Shown piece after piece: positions 1-7,402 of a DNA stretch of 64,000 bases (positions are counted from its first letter, which is position 1; each line of letters opens with the position of its first letter). Below the pieces are notes generated by a model. That model ran no database searches. It worked only from the letters and a program-made list of their open reading frames with translations, and was not told the DNA's origin. The stretch spans positions 1 to 64,000 of the forward strand of contig CAYZRY010000001.1 in the NCBI GenBank assembly GCA_964481005.1. Reading direction: 5' to 3'. The position numbers were made by a program, and so were the translations under genes. The DNA comes from CAYZRY01 sp964481005 (GTDB lineage Bacteria; Bacillota_I; Bacilli_A; RF39; UBA660).

Positions 1-64
1 AGCTGGATAGAGTGTTTGGCTACGAACCAAAAGGTCAGGGGTTCGAATCCCTTCGAGCGCACCA
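1..64 (+). tRNA. tRNA-Arg(ACG), 5' end cut by the window edge
   Basis: The anticodon stem TTTGG/CCAAA encloses the loop CTACGAA, giving anticodon ACG. The T-arm (loop TTCGAAT), acceptor 3' strand CGAGCGC, discriminator A and an encoded CCA are all present. The acceptor 5' strand and part of the D-arm lie outside the window. A34 would need deamination to inosine by TadA to read CGN codons. It is close in sequence to the tRNA-Arg(TCG) at 7213-7289. Confidence 0.93.
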
Positions 65-123
65 TTTTTATTTTATTAGTCTTTACATATAAGACTTTTA
101 TGATAGAATTATATTATCTGTAT

Positions 124-200
124 CGGGAAGTGGCTCAACTTGGTAGAGCACCTGGTTTGGGACCAGGGGGTTGCAGGTTCAAATCCTGTCTTCCCGACCA
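124..200 (+). tRNA. tRNA-Pro(TGG)
   Basis: Complete 77-nt cloverleaf. The acceptor CGGGAAG pairs with CTTCCCG, the anticodon stem CCTGG/CCAGG encloses TTTGGGA (anticodon TGG), the T-loop is TTCAAAT and CCA is encoded. The C at position 1 is typical of bacterial tRNA-Pro. A hairpin plus T-run follows at 211. Confidence 0.97.
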
Positions 201-210
201 TTAGTTAATT

Positions 211-234
211 ACTCTTGATTGCAAGAGTTTTTTT
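211..234 (+). terminator. Intrinsic terminator after tRNA-Pro
   Basis: Seven-base stem ACTCTTG/CAAGAGT with a four-base loop, followed by six or more T. It separates the tRNAs from the ZIP transporter gene. Confidence 0.85.
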
Positions 235-256
235 GTGCTAAAAGCAAAAATTTATA

Positions 257-265
257 TGCTATAAT
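257..265 (+). promoter_or_regulatory. Extended -10 promoter of the ZIP transporter gene
   Basis: TGCTATAAT, an extended -10 box, lies 16 bases before the start codon. I see no convincing -35. The implied leader is very short but still holds the AGGAG ribosome site. Confidence 0.65.
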
Positions 266-280
266 AAGTTAGGAGAAAAT

Positions 281-1060
281 ATGAAAGTAGTTATAATAGG
301 TTTATTAATACCGTTTCTAGGAACAGTCCTCGGTTCATCGATGGTCTTTTTTATGAAACACAAGATTGGTGGTAAAGCTGAAAAAGTCTTACTTGGATTT
401 GCATCCGGAGTAATGATTGCCGCTTCAGTTTGGTCACTACTGATACCTTCGATGAATATGTCACAGGGAGAAGGTTTTATCAAAGCTATGCCAGCTGTTG
501 TAGGCTTCTTAGCGGGGGTATTTTTCCTTCTTTTGCTAGATAAGTTAATTCCACACATGCACGCTGGAAAGAAGCAGCAAATGGGCATTAAAACAGATGC
601 TTCTAAAACGATGATGTTACTTTTTGCCGTCACTCTTCACAATATTCCTGAAGGAATGGCAGCCGGAGTAGTACTAGCTGGATTTTTAACTAATAGTTAT
701 GAAATATCCGTAGCTGGAGCCCTAGCTTTATCGATTGGTTTAGCCCTTCAAAACTTCCCAGAAGGAGCAGTTATTGCTTCACCCCTTAGACTTGGAGGAT
801 TCAGTAAAACAAAATCATTTGTGTACGGATCATTGACAGGAATTGTTGAACCAATAGCCGGTTTAATAACAATAGCCCTTACTAGTTTTGTTGTTTCAAT
901 CTTACCGTATTTCTTATCTTTTGCAGCCGGAGCAATGATCTATGTCGTTGTAGAAAACTTGATTCCAAGCTCACAAGATGGAGTACATTCTGATTATGGA
1001 ACAATAGGCCTTGCTTTTGGATTTGTTATCATGATGGTCCTTGATATCGTCTTAGGTTAA
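281..1060 (+). CDS. ZIP family divalent metal transporter
   Basis: A 259-residue integral membrane protein that probably imports zinc or related divalent metals, as known for ZupT/GufA-type ZIP proteins. Hydrophobic segments span nearly the whole chain. The family motif HNIPEG is at residues 120-125 in one helix and the paired NFPEG at 158-162 in the next; these form the metal-binding centre. A short polar loop with His residues (PHMHAG) lies just before residue 100. The ATG follows an AGGAG site by seven bases. The gene is a single-cistron unit between tRNA-Pro and tRNA-Leu. ZIP identity is firm; metal specificity cannot be read from sequence. Confidence 0.9.
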   Translation: MKVVIIGLLIPFLGTVLGSSMVFFMKHKIGGKAEKVLLGFASGVMIAASVWSLLIPSMNMSQGEGFIKAMPAVVGFLAGVFFLLLLDKLIPHMHAGKKQQMGIKTDASKTMMLLFAVTLHNIPEGMAAGVVLAGFLTNSYEISVAGALALSIGLALQNFPEGAVIASPLRLGGFSKTKSFVYGSLTGIVEPIAGLITIALTSFVVSILPYFLSFAAGAMIYVVVENLIPSSQDGVHSDYGTIGLAFGFVIMMVLDIVLG

Positions 1061-1089
1061 ATAATAATTCATAAATATTATAATTATGT

Positions 1090-1095
1090 TATAAT
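1090..1095 (+). promoter_or_regulatory. -10 box of the tRNA-Leu promoter
   Basis: TATAAT ends 10 bases before the tRNA-Leu 5' end, the spacing expected when transcription starts close to the mature end. No clear -35 is visible. Confidence 0.5.
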
Positions 1096-1105
1096 ATTTA
1101 CTGAC

Positions 1106-1190
1106 GCGAGAATGGTGGAATTGGTAGACACGTAAGCTTGAGGTGCTTATGAGTAAAATCGTGAGAGTTCGAGTCTCTTTTCTCGCACCA
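1106..1190 (+). tRNA. tRNA-Leu(GAG)
   Basis: 85-nt class II tRNA with a long variable arm. The acceptor GCGAGAA pairs with TTCTCGC, the anticodon stem TAAGC/GCTTA encloses TTGAGGT (anticodon GAG), the T-loop is TTCGAGT and CCA is encoded. Open frames crossing this region are spurious. Confidence 0.96.
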
Positions 1191-1202
1191 TTAGTATTAA
1201 TT

Positions 1203-1227
1203 GAACTACTTCGTAGTTCTTTTTTTA
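1203..1227 (+). terminator. Intrinsic terminator after tRNA-Leu
   Basis: Stem GAACTAC/GTAGTTC with a TTC loop and a seven-T tail. Confidence 0.85.
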
Positions 1228-1249
1228 TTCAATTTGCTTTTAATTTGTA

Positions 1250-1258
1250 TGATATAAT
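1250..1258 (+). promoter_or_regulatory. Extended -10 promoter of the sigma-like operon
   Basis: TGATATAAT, 77 bases before the start codon at 1336. It leaves a leader of about 70 AT-rich bases in which I see no defined structure. Confidence 0.5.
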
Positions 1259-1335
1259 TTATTTAGAGATATTAATAAAAATAATTACTAACCAAATTAT
1301 TATTTTTGACACTATTATAATGAAAGGTGATTATT

Positions 1336-1809
1336 ATGGATAAGATTTATGATGAATATTACTATCCAATATATAATTGGGCAGTTAAGAAAACTAACAA
1401 CAAAGAAGATGCCGAAGATTTAACTAACAGTATATTTTTATCGATATTTGAATACTTTAATAAAAATATTAGTATTGATAATCTAAATAATTTAATATGG
1501 AAAATTGCTTATAATAAATGGTGCACCAAAGCAAAGAGCTATATTAAAGAAAAAAGTAATATTCTACTTGATGAAGAGTTATCATCTAGTTATGAAGTAG
1601 ATATGTTAGATAAAGTAATATATCGGGAAATAATTGATAATATTGGTAATGTTGGATTAACTCATCACGAAGAAAAAGCTTTTAGACTATACTATGTTAA
1701 TGATCTTTCAATCAAAGAAATTAGTGAAATACTAAATTCTAAACAAAATAATATAAAATATTACTTGTTTAGTGCCAGAAATAAAATAAAGGAGAAATAT
1801 TATGAATGA
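1336..1809 (+). CDS. Sigma-70 family (ECF-like) RNA polymerase sigma factor
   Basis: 157-residue protein with the two-domain layout of an ECF sigma factor. Residues 1-50 resemble region 2 (repeated Tyr/Trp aromatics, then KEDAEDLTNSIF, the usual DAEDLTQ motif). Residues 104-155 form a region 4 helix-turn-helix (THHEEKAFRLYY, then LSIKEISEILN and a basic recognition helix). It would direct RNA polymerase to a small regulon. The start is ATG 1336 rather than GTG 1327 because AAAGGTGA lies six bases upstream of the former and overlaps the latter. The stop TGA overlaps the next gene's ATG, so the two are translationally coupled. The target promoters are not evident. Confidence 0.78.
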   Translation: MDKIYDEYYYPIYNWAVKKTNNKEDAEDLTNSIFLSIFEYFNKNISIDNLNNLIWKIAYNKWCTKAKSYIKEKSNILLDEELSSSYEVDMLDKVIYREIIDNIGNVGLTHHEEKAFRLYYVNDLSIKEISEILNSKQNNIKYYLFSARNKIKEKYYE

Positions 1810-2491
1810 TTTAAATTTAGATATTTATTTAAATATCGTCAACAAGACCAAGAAAGAGAAGGGACTTGAAACTCATGCGCCACTTTATCCGATGTTTAGA
1901 GTTGAAAATGGCAAGCTTTTTGTCGCAGTTATGTTATCTGCCGAAGAGGATAATGTTTGGTCACTAGATGGCAATGTAAAGGTTCCATATTGGGTATTAA
2001 TCGATATCGATAGTAAGAATATTATCGAGTTTAACAAAACGACAGATAGAGATTTTGTTGTAGGTGATCTTATCGTTAAAAATAGCCTTGAAAAACAAAA
2101 AGAAATGTCAAAGTACACTGTAGAGAAAGCTCTTCAATACAGGGAATATCTTATCAATGACATCAAGAATGAAAAACTACCTTTGCAGAAGCGTTTATCT
2201 GAAGTACTTGATGATAAAATGCTAATTGATGGAAACGAAGTTGATTTAAATGACTATTTGCTTTCAAATTTAGAGAGTGATATTAAAGAAAAGATAAACG
2301 AGTTAGTAGATCTTTTAGTCCAGTCTAAATACGGTTCTATCACATTCTATTACGATCAATTATTTGATCAAATAGTTAAAGAATACCAGCATAGTGGAAA
2401 CATCAATCACAAAAAACTTAAATTATGTATTGAAATTATGAACAATTATTACGATGGAGTAATAGGTATAGATAATTTCTTTAATCTTTGA
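1802..2491 (+). CDS. Hypothetical protein coupled to the sigma factor
   Basis: 229 residues, not recognised. The N-terminal half is mixed alpha/beta with aromatic residues; the C-terminal half (about residues 100-229) is charged and mostly helical, with many Lys, Glu and Leu. There is no signal peptide or membrane segment, so it is not a classical membrane anti-sigma factor. Its ATG lies inside the last codons of the sigma gene, after an AGGAG site. By position it could be a cytoplasmic regulator or the sigma factor's only co-transcribed target; that is inference. It ends TGA TAA, a tandem stop, just before a strong terminator. Confidence 0.72.
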   Translation: MNDLNLDIYLNIVNKTKKEKGLETHAPLYPMFRVENGKLFVAVMLSAEEDNVWSLDGNVKVPYWVLIDIDSKNIIEFNKTTDRDFVVGDLIVKNSLEKQKEMSKYTVEKALQYREYLINDIKNEKLPLQKRLSEVLDDKMLIDGNEVDLNDYLLSNLESDIKEKINELVDLLVQSKYGSITFYYDQLFDQIVKEYQHSGNINHKKLKLCIEIMNNYYDGVIGIDNFFNL

Positions 2492-2498
2492 TAAATAT

Positions 2499-2526
2499 GC
2501 AACACTATTTTAGTGTTGCTATTTTG
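2499..2526 (+). terminator. Intrinsic terminator of the sigma-like operon
   Basis: Nine-base stem GCAACACTA/TAGTGTTGC with a TTT loop and a TATTTT tail. Confidence 0.85.
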
Positions 2527-2535
2527 TGCTATAAT
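2527..2535 (+). promoter_or_regulatory. Extended -10 promoter of the CYTH gene
   Basis: TGCTATAAT sits directly on the tail of the preceding terminator and 17 bases before the ATG. No -35 is evident. Confidence 0.6.
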
Positions 2536-2551
2536 ATAATTAGAGGTAATT

Positions 2552-3136
2552 ATGCAAAGGAAGGATTTAATCGAAATAACCTTTAAAGTTCCATATTCCA
2601 AAGAAAAGGTAGTTACTATTCTAAAAGAACATGGTTTTAATTGTGTTGGAAACTATCGGTTAGATGACTACTACATGATTCCAAGTGATTTAGATATCCA
2701 AAATAGTTCACCTAGAGAAATAGTAGCAAAATCAGTTATTGTTAGACATATTGAGCACTCTGATGGACGTGATGAAAATTATATTACAACAAAAGAAAAG
2801 ATAATCAATGATAAAGACGAAATAGTATTTCAAAGAATAACTAATTTTGAAACATATAATATCGAGGATGCCAAAATTTTACTGGAAACTTTGGGTTACA
2901 TGGAAATAATAAACATTAAAGAAAATGGTGAATCATATGGTAATGAAGAGTTAGACATTGATATTAAAGATGTCGAAGGACTAGGCATAATTATTGAAAT
3001 TGAAAATAATGGACAATATAAAAATATCGATGAACTTAAAGAGTTAGTGGAAAGACTAGAGTTCCCAGTGGAAAATAATGATTTCTTTGTAAAAAAAACA
3101 GAAAAGCTACTTGTTAAAAAAATAGAAAGATCATAA
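2552..3136 (+). CDS. CYTH domain protein (class IV adenylate cyclase / thiamine triphosphatase-like)
   Basis: 194-residue soluble protein with the alternating acidic and basic strands of the CYTH (triphosphate tunnel) fold. An ExxxK-type first strand (IEITFKV, residues 7-13) is followed by a basic strand around VIVRHI (71-76), TTKEKI (88-93), and the acidic closing strands ELDIDIKDVEGLG (about 135-147) and IIIEIEN. Family members bind a nucleotide or inorganic triphosphate through metal ions; the substrate cannot be assigned. The GC-poor reading frame matches its neighbours. It is a single-gene unit between two terminators. The fold is fairly likely, the reaction unknown. Confidence 0.68.
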   Translation: MQRKDLIEITFKVPYSKEKVVTILKEHGFNCVGNYRLDDYYMIPSDLDIQNSSPREIVAKSVIVRHIEHSDGRDENYITTKEKIINDKDEIVFQRITNFETYNIEDAKILLETLGYMEIINIKENGESYGNEELDIDIKDVEGLGIIIEIENNGQYKNIDELKELVERLEFPVENNDFFVKKTEKLLVKKIERS

Positions 3137-3154
3137 AGATTATGATCTTTTTTA
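3126..3154 (+). terminator. Intrinsic terminator overlapping the CYTH stop codon
   Basis: Eleven-base stem AAAGATCATAA/TTATGATCTTT with a short loop and T-run. The TAA stop of the CYTH gene is inside the left arm. Confidence 0.8.
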
Positions 3155-3239
3155 TTGTGTATATTGACATGTAAACTTGACTGAAATTATAAAAAAAGTT
3201 AAACTTAATTAGGACAGTAAATTGTCAAAAGGAGAAGTA

Positions 3240-3758
3240 ATGCACGATATAGATGATATGTTAAAGATGTGGAAATCTGCTGAAGGAATTAGTATGTCAA
3301 GAACTGCTGCTAGAAGGTTAATTGGTAAAAGAGAAGAGAGCTTCGAAGAACGTAGAAACGTAGTAGTTGGAGATAAATATACTAACTGGTTAGCCAGATT
3401 TACTAAAAAACACAATATAGATGATAGTAGATGGTGTGATAATAATCCAGATATTAGTGATGTGGATCAGCTAAATATGAAAAAGCTTTGGATCTTATAC
3501 GAAGCTATCGATAATTATGTTATAGCTAACCCTCATTTAGATAATTATAATCCTCATATACTTGGTGGTAATTTTTCGATAGAATTTAAAGGGCAAGCAT
3601 ATGAACTAGGTTATAGATCAGCCCCAGGAACATGTTTTTATTGTGATAGGGTAGAATATGATAGAAATGATAGTCATATCGATCTAGAAGAAGTTAAGTT
3701 TACATATGATGATATTAATCAAGTTAAAACAGAAAAGGTTTTAAAGAAAGTTAGATAG
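3240..3758 (+). CDS. Hypothetical protein
   Basis: 172 residues, not recognised. The N-terminus is charged and helical, with an Arg-rich patch (SMSRTAARRLIGKR, roughly residues 14-27). The middle carries many Trp, Asn and Asp residues. Two Cys residues sit close together in GTCFYCDRV (CxxC spacing FY), which could bind metal. No signal peptide or membrane segment is seen. ATG 3240 is chosen over TTG 3222 because an AAAAGGAG site lies just upstream of the former. It shares a transcript with the small membrane protein that follows six bases later. Function unknown. Confidence 0.7.
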   Translation: MHDIDDMLKMWKSAEGISMSRTAARRLIGKREESFEERRNVVVGDKYTNWLARFTKKHNIDDSRWCDNNPDISDVDQLNMKKLWILYEAIDNYVIANPHLDNYNPHILGGNFSIEFKGQAYELGYRSAPGTCFYCDRVEYDRNDSHIDLEEVKFTYDDINQVKTEKVLKKVR

Positions 3759-3764
3759 TATAAT

Positions 3765-4070
3765 ATGAGAAAACTAATTAGATATATAATAGTTGTTCTC
3801 ACTGTTTTGATATCTCTATACACCTTGTTAATAGTGATTGAATCAATTAGATTTAATAACGAAGTTGGAGTTCATCCAATTATTAAAATAGATGAGGAAA
3901 AGAAGGTCCTTGGCTTTGAAAGTGGTATAGTAGATAAGACTTATACAGGTATTGGTTATACTTTTACATATGAATATAATGTAGTAAGAGAAGAAAATAG
4001 CGATGTGGTAAACATTCAAGTAATCTCTGGTAAATTCAAGTTATTTGGTAAAGTATTACTATTTGCTTGA
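3765..4070 (+). CDS. Small membrane-anchored hypothetical protein
   Basis: 101 residues. A basic start (MRKLIRY) is followed by one strong hydrophobic segment at about residues 7-26, then an extracytoplasmic tail rich in Val, Glu, Tyr and Thr that looks like a small beta domain. No lipobox is present, so it is more likely an uncleaved N-terminal anchor than a lipoprotein. The ATG follows the preceding stop by six bases with no good ribosome site, which suggests translational coupling. It ends facing the convergent ATPase gene. Function unknown. Confidence 0.62.
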   Translation: MRKLIRYIIVVLTVLISLYTLLIVIESIRFNNEVGVHPIIKIDEEKKVLGFESGIVDKTYTGIGYTFTYEYNVVREENSDVVNIQVISGKFKLFGKVLLFA

Positions 4071-4077
4071 ATATATT

Positions 4078-4106
4078 AAAAAGACATCAATGATGTCTTT
4101 TTTTTA
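4078..4106. terminator. Bidirectional terminator between convergent genes
   Basis: Long inverted repeat AAAAAGACATCA/TGATGTCTTTTT flanked by A-runs on one side and T-runs on the other. It can stop transcription from both the hypothetical gene ending at 4070 and the ATPase gene on the minus strand. Confidence 0.85.
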
Positions 4107-5639
4107 TTATCTACGTTTAAGTATTCCTAGTAAACCACGTTTTAGTATTTGGGTACCAGTTCTAATTATTTCACTTTCGATACGTGATTTTCTTCGTTCA
4201 GCTTTTCGCTCTTCGACTAGTTTTTTACGCTCTTCTTCACGTTCAGCTTTTTTAGCTTCCTTCTCAGCATCTTTTAATTGTTGTTTTTCAAATTCAGCTT
4301 TTTCCTTTTCAAACTGAGCACGTTCTTCGGCAAGTCGCATCTCTTCGGCAAGTTTTACTTTTTCTTTGGCAAGCATTTCGTATGCTGATTCACTGTCGAT
4401 TGTTGTATCGTATTTTTTCATTGGGCTTTGACTAATGGCTGCCATGATGTTTTCAAGCGGAGCTGGAGCCATTTTGCTAGCAGGACAGATGATTGAAGCA
4501 CGCTCGACAATTTGCGGAGCACCGTCAGCATCTAAGAATGAAACAAGGGCTTCACCAGTACCGAGCTCCATGATGGCATCTTCTGTTTTAAATTTAGGAT
4601 TAGATCTAAATGTTTGAGCTGCGACTTTGACAGCTTTTTGTTCTTTTGGAGTGTAAGCTCTAAGTGCGTGTTGAACACGGTTACTAAGTTGAGCTAAGAC
4701 ACTGTCTGGAATGTCGCTAGGACTTTGAGTAACAAAGTAAATACCGACTCCCTTAGAACGAATTAATTTGACAACTTGTTCAATCTTTTGAAGCATGACA
4801 TCAGGTGCATCACTAAACAAGAAGTGAGCTTCATCGAAGAAGAAGATTAATTTAGGTTTAGCTAAATCACCAACTTCTGGTAAGTTTTCAAATAGTTCAG
4901 CCATCATCCAAAGGACAAAACTAGCATATAGTTTAGGACTTTGAATAAGTTCTTGGCTATCTAGAATATTGATTATTCCTTTGCCATTAGCATCAGTTCT
5001 AATCAAATCATTAATATCGAGCATCGGTTCACCAAAGAAGAGATCTCCACCTTGTTCTTCGAGAGGAATAAGTGCTCTAACTAGTGTTCCTAGGGACTGT
5101 TTAGTAACATTTCCATAAGTAGTAGTAAAGTCTCCCATGTGTAAATCGACATACTCGATCAAAGCTTTTAAATCTTTCAAGTCGTATAGAAGCATATCTT
5201 TATCATCGGCTATTTTAAAGATGATATTTAAAACTCCCTCTTGGGCTTCAGATAAACCTAATATTCTCGAAAGTAGGTTAGGTCCCATATCAGAAATTGT
5301 CGCTTTGACACTGTGACCTCTTTTTCCATATATATCCCAAAAAGTAGTTGGAAAAGCTCGATAAGTAAAACTATCTCTAATACCGAATTTATCGATTCTT
5401 TTCTCCATTCCATCGGTTTTTTCACCAGCTGCAGCCATTCCCGAAACGTCACCTTTGACATCACACATAAATACTGGTACTCCAGCATCGGAAAAGGACT
5501 CAGCCATAACTTTCATGGTAATAGTTTTACCAGTACCTGATGCTCCGGCAATTAAACCATGTCTATTAGACATAGCTAAATTCATGTATATTCTTTCCCC
5601 TTCAGAAAGACCCATATATATTCCATCTTTAGTAAACAT
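4107..5639 (-). CDS. HerA-like P-loop ATPase, DUF853 (YjgR) family
   Basis: 510-residue ATPase related to the FtsK-HerA superfamily and to E. coli YjgR. Walker A GASGTGKT is at residues 32-39 and Walker B KLIFFFDEAH at 263-272, followed by a conserved serine/glutamine-rich sensor region (VTQSPSDIP). From about residue 410 the chain becomes an almost uninterrupted Glu/Lys/Arg coiled coil ending in basic residues, a tail typical of this family. The biological role of DUF853 proteins is poorly known; DNA or membrane-associated ATP-driven work is plausible. GGAGG lies six bases upstream of the ATG. It is one of only two minus-strand protein genes in the window. Confidence 0.88.
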   Translation of the reverse strand: MFTKDGIYMGLSEGERIYMNLAMSNRHGLIAGASGTGKTITMKVMAESFSDAGVPVFMCDVKGDVSGMAAAGEKTDGMEKRIDKFGIRDSFTYRAFPTTFWDIYGKRGHSVKATISDMGPNLLSRILGLSEAQEGVLNIIFKIADDKDMLLYDLKDLKALIEYVDLHMGDFTTTYGNVTKQSLGTLVRALIPLEEQGGDLFFGEPMLDINDLIRTDANGKGIINILDSQELIQSPKLYASFVLWMMAELFENLPEVGDLAKPKLIFFFDEAHFLFSDAPDVMLQKIEQVVKLIRSKGVGIYFVTQSPSDIPDSVLAQLSNRVQHALRAYTPKEQKAVKVAAQTFRSNPKFKTEDAIMELGTGEALVSFLDADGAPQIVERASIICPASKMAPAPLENIMAAISQSPMKKYDTTIDSESAYEMLAKEKVKLAEEMRLAEERAQFEKEKAEFEKQQLKDAEKEAKKAEREEERKKLVEERKAERRKSRIESEIIRTGTQILKRGLLGILKRR

Positions 5640-5662
5640 TTAATACCTCCATAGTTAAGAAT

Positions 5663-5671
5663 ATTATAGCA
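5663..5671 (-). promoter_or_regulatory. Extended -10 promoter of the DUF853 ATPase gene
   Basis: Read on the minus strand the sequence is TGCTATAAT, 24 bases upstream of the ATG. It is divergent from the promoter at 5727-5735. Confidence 0.65.
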
Positions 5672-5726
5672 TAGTGTCTAAAAATATTGTCTACTTTTAG
5701 TTTAACTTGAAAAAAATAGTCTTTTG

Positions 5727-5735
5727 TGGTATAAT
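5727..5735 (+). promoter_or_regulatory. Extended -10 promoter of the kinase-like gene
   Basis: TGGTATAAT ends 24 bases before the GTG start at 5760. Its position shows that in-frame start codons upstream of about 5743 cannot be used from this transcript. Confidence 0.65.
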
Positions 5736-5759
5736 GTAGCCACAATGGGGGTGGATATT

Positions 5760-6653
5760 GTGAAAGTAGTAAACATTTCTAAAAAGAGATTTAACTCTTT
5801 AGAACCACTATCTTTATCACGAGAAATAATATCAACCGAAGCAGTTCTTTATCACTTTGATGATAAAGATAGATGGAATAGAGAAAGTAAATTATTAAAA
5901 AAGCTCTATGTTAATGAAGGAGAAGTCTTTGGTAACAAATTAGAAACTGTTAATAATTTGATTTTCTATGGAAAAGTTTTGAAAAATGAAAGATTTGTTT
6001 TACCAGAACATCTAGTTTCAGTTGGACAAAAAATCGAAGGATTTACGCTCCCATATATCGAAGGAGAGAATCTCTCCCTAGTTATGCATGCTAAAAAAAC
6101 GACTATTAAAGACAAGATAAATTATTTAAAACAAGTAGGTGAAGCACTTATTTATTTACAACGAGTTAGAGCCTACAGTGAACTTAAAGATATTTACATT
6201 GGTGACTTACATGAACAAAATATCATTGTTGATAAAGAGGGACAAATTAACATAATTGACTTAGATAGCTGTAAAATATCTGGTAATAGTCCGTTCCCAT
6301 CTAGATATCTTGTCTCTAATAAGGGACTACAAGATATGCCTGCTAAATATCCAATGGATCAGCATTTATTTATTCCTAGTGAAGACACTGATTTATTTGC
6401 CTATAATATGATGATTTTAAATGCTATATCCGGTGGTTATACGAGTGGATTAAGCACCGAAGAATTTTATGTTTATTTGAATTATTTAGATGATTTAAAG
6501 GTTAATCACAAGATCCTTGAATCCTTTAGTGATTTATATTGTTATAGACCAAATAGTAATCCACATGAATATCTAGATGAGTTAGAAAAATTGGATGCTA
6601 GAGCGCACTATCCAGTATTTAAACATCGATATCAAAAAGCGAAAGTGCTATAA
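5760..6653 (+). CDS. Protein kinase-fold protein (putative phosphotransferase)
   Basis: 297 residues. The core looks like a small kinase lobe: a catalytic-loop-like GDLHEQN at residues 138-144 (in place of HRDxxxxN) and a metal-binding-like IDLD at 156-159 (in place of DFG), 12 residues later, as in aminoglycoside/LPS-kinase type enzymes. A typical glycine-rich loop is not obvious. The start is GTG 5760 because GGGGGTGG lies just upstream and the -10 box at 5730 overlaps any longer frame. It is followed 23 bases later by an immunity-like gene, probably on the same transcript. Whether the target is a protein or a small molecule is open. Confidence 0.62.
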   Translation: MKVVNISKKRFNSLEPLSLSREIISTEAVLYHFDDKDRWNRESKLLKKLYVNEGEVFGNKLETVNNLIFYGKVLKNERFVLPEHLVSVGQKIEGFTLPYIEGENLSLVMHAKKTTIKDKINYLKQVGEALIYLQRVRAYSELKDIYIGDLHEQNIIVDKEGQINIIDLDSCKISGNSPFPSRYLVSNKGLQDMPAKYPMDQHLFIPSEDTDLFAYNMMILNAISGGYTSGLSTEEFYVYLNYLDDLKVNHKILESFSDLYCYRPNSNPHEYLDELEKLDARAHYPVFKHRYQKAKVL

Positions 6654-6676
6654 TATATAAAGAAGGGACTGATTAT

Positions 6677-7207
6677 ATGGTCAAGCTTCGTAAAATGCTC
6701 GGATCAGCGGATTCTCCGTACATTGTTTCATTGATGAAACTGATGGAGACCCAAAGTAAAGAGACAGTTGCTAAATGGTGTTTAGATTACACCGAAGAAA
6801 ATATTTTACCAATTTTTGAAAAGAGGTGTCCGAAAGATGAGCGAGCGCGCCAAGCTATCGATGCCTCTAGGGATTGGTTTTTAGGTAAGAAAAAATTACC
6901 AGAAGTAAAAGATATTATTTTAAATAAGTGTCACCAAGCAGCAAGAGAACTAGATAGTGATCCGGCAGCCCAGGCAGCAGCTAGAGCTTGCGGACAAGCG
7001 GCAGCATGTTTTCATACGCCAACTCATGCTTTGGGAATGGCTTTTTATGGAGCGGCGGCCATTGCATATGATCAACATGGTCTTGAAGAATCGCCAGTTC
7101 TATATGATCGAATTGCCACAATTGAAGTCAGTAAAATGGAAGAAGCCCTTCGTAAAATAGCTGTTCCAGATGAAGAAAACCCAGCAAAATTTAAATGGTT
7201 TTGCTAA
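6677..7207 (+). CDS. Imm-5-like putative immunity protein
   Basis: 176-residue soluble, mostly helical protein that matches what I recall of the Imm-5-like family: WCLDYTEENILPIFEKR near residues 33-49, a conserved RARQAIDASRDW segment (about 57-68), an Ala-rich helix around 96-110 and a PTHALGMAFYGAAA helix (about 115-128). Such proteins are annotated as antidotes of polymorphic toxins, but no toxin gene is adjacent. The Ala-rich stretch uses more G and C than the surrounding genes, which hints at later acquisition. An AGAAGGGAC site precedes the ATG. Family match is likely; real immunity function is unproven. Confidence 0.72.
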   Translation: MVKLRKMLGSADSPYIVSLMKLMETQSKETVAKWCLDYTEENILPIFEKRCPKDERARQAIDASRDWFLGKKKLPEVKDIILNKCHQAARELDSDPAAQAAARACGQAAACFHTPTHALGMAFYGAAAIAYDQHGLEESPVLYDRIATIEVSKMEEALRKIAVPDEENPAKFKWFC

Positions 7208-7212
7208 TTCAT

Positions 7213-7289
7213 GCACCCATAGCTCAACTGGATAGAGTATTTGGCTTCGAACCAAAAGGTTGGGGGTTCAATCCCCTCTGGGTGTACCA
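7213..7289 (+). tRNA. tRNA-Arg(TCG)
   Basis: 77-nt cloverleaf starting five bases after the immunity-like gene. Acceptor GCACCCA pairs with TGGGTGT (one G-T pair), the anticodon stem TTTGG/CCAAA encloses CTTCGAA (anticodon TCG), the T-loop is TTCAATC and CCA is encoded. The D-arm and anticodon arm are nearly identical to the tRNA-Arg(ACG) at the window start. Confidence 0.96.
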
Positions 7290-7296
7290 AGAACAT

Positions 7297-7318
7297 AAGC
7301 CTAACAAGGCTTTTTTTT
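7297..7318 (+). terminator. Intrinsic terminator after tRNA-Arg(TCG)
   Basis: Stem AAGCCT/AGGCTT with a short loop and an eight-T tail. Confidence 0.85.
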
Positions 7319-7402
7319 GTGTAAAAATATGGTTAGTATCTACTTTGATTGATAAATTAAAATTATATGTTTATAATGGTATTTATTGAAAGTAGAGGAA
7401 GT

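Noticed and set aside
16..204. Open frame across the first two tRNAs
   Set aside because: It covers tRNA-Arg and tRNA-Pro and has no ribosome site; chance frame.
233..240. TTGTGC after terminator T-runs as a shared -35 element
   Set aside because: It recurs at 45091 and 2524 but at different distances (21, 11 and overlapping) from the -10 boxes, so it is probably chance in T-rich DNA.
1307..1322. TTGACA followed by TATAAT upstream of the sigma-like gene
   Set aside because: The two boxes are only four bases apart, far from the 17-base spacing needed.
1143..1343. Open frame starting inside tRNA-Leu
   Set aside because: It lies over the tRNA, its terminator and the next promoter.
4045..4317. 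Plus-strand frames over the DUF853 gene
   Set aside because: Ser/Arg-rich shadow of the coiled-coil codons on the other strand.
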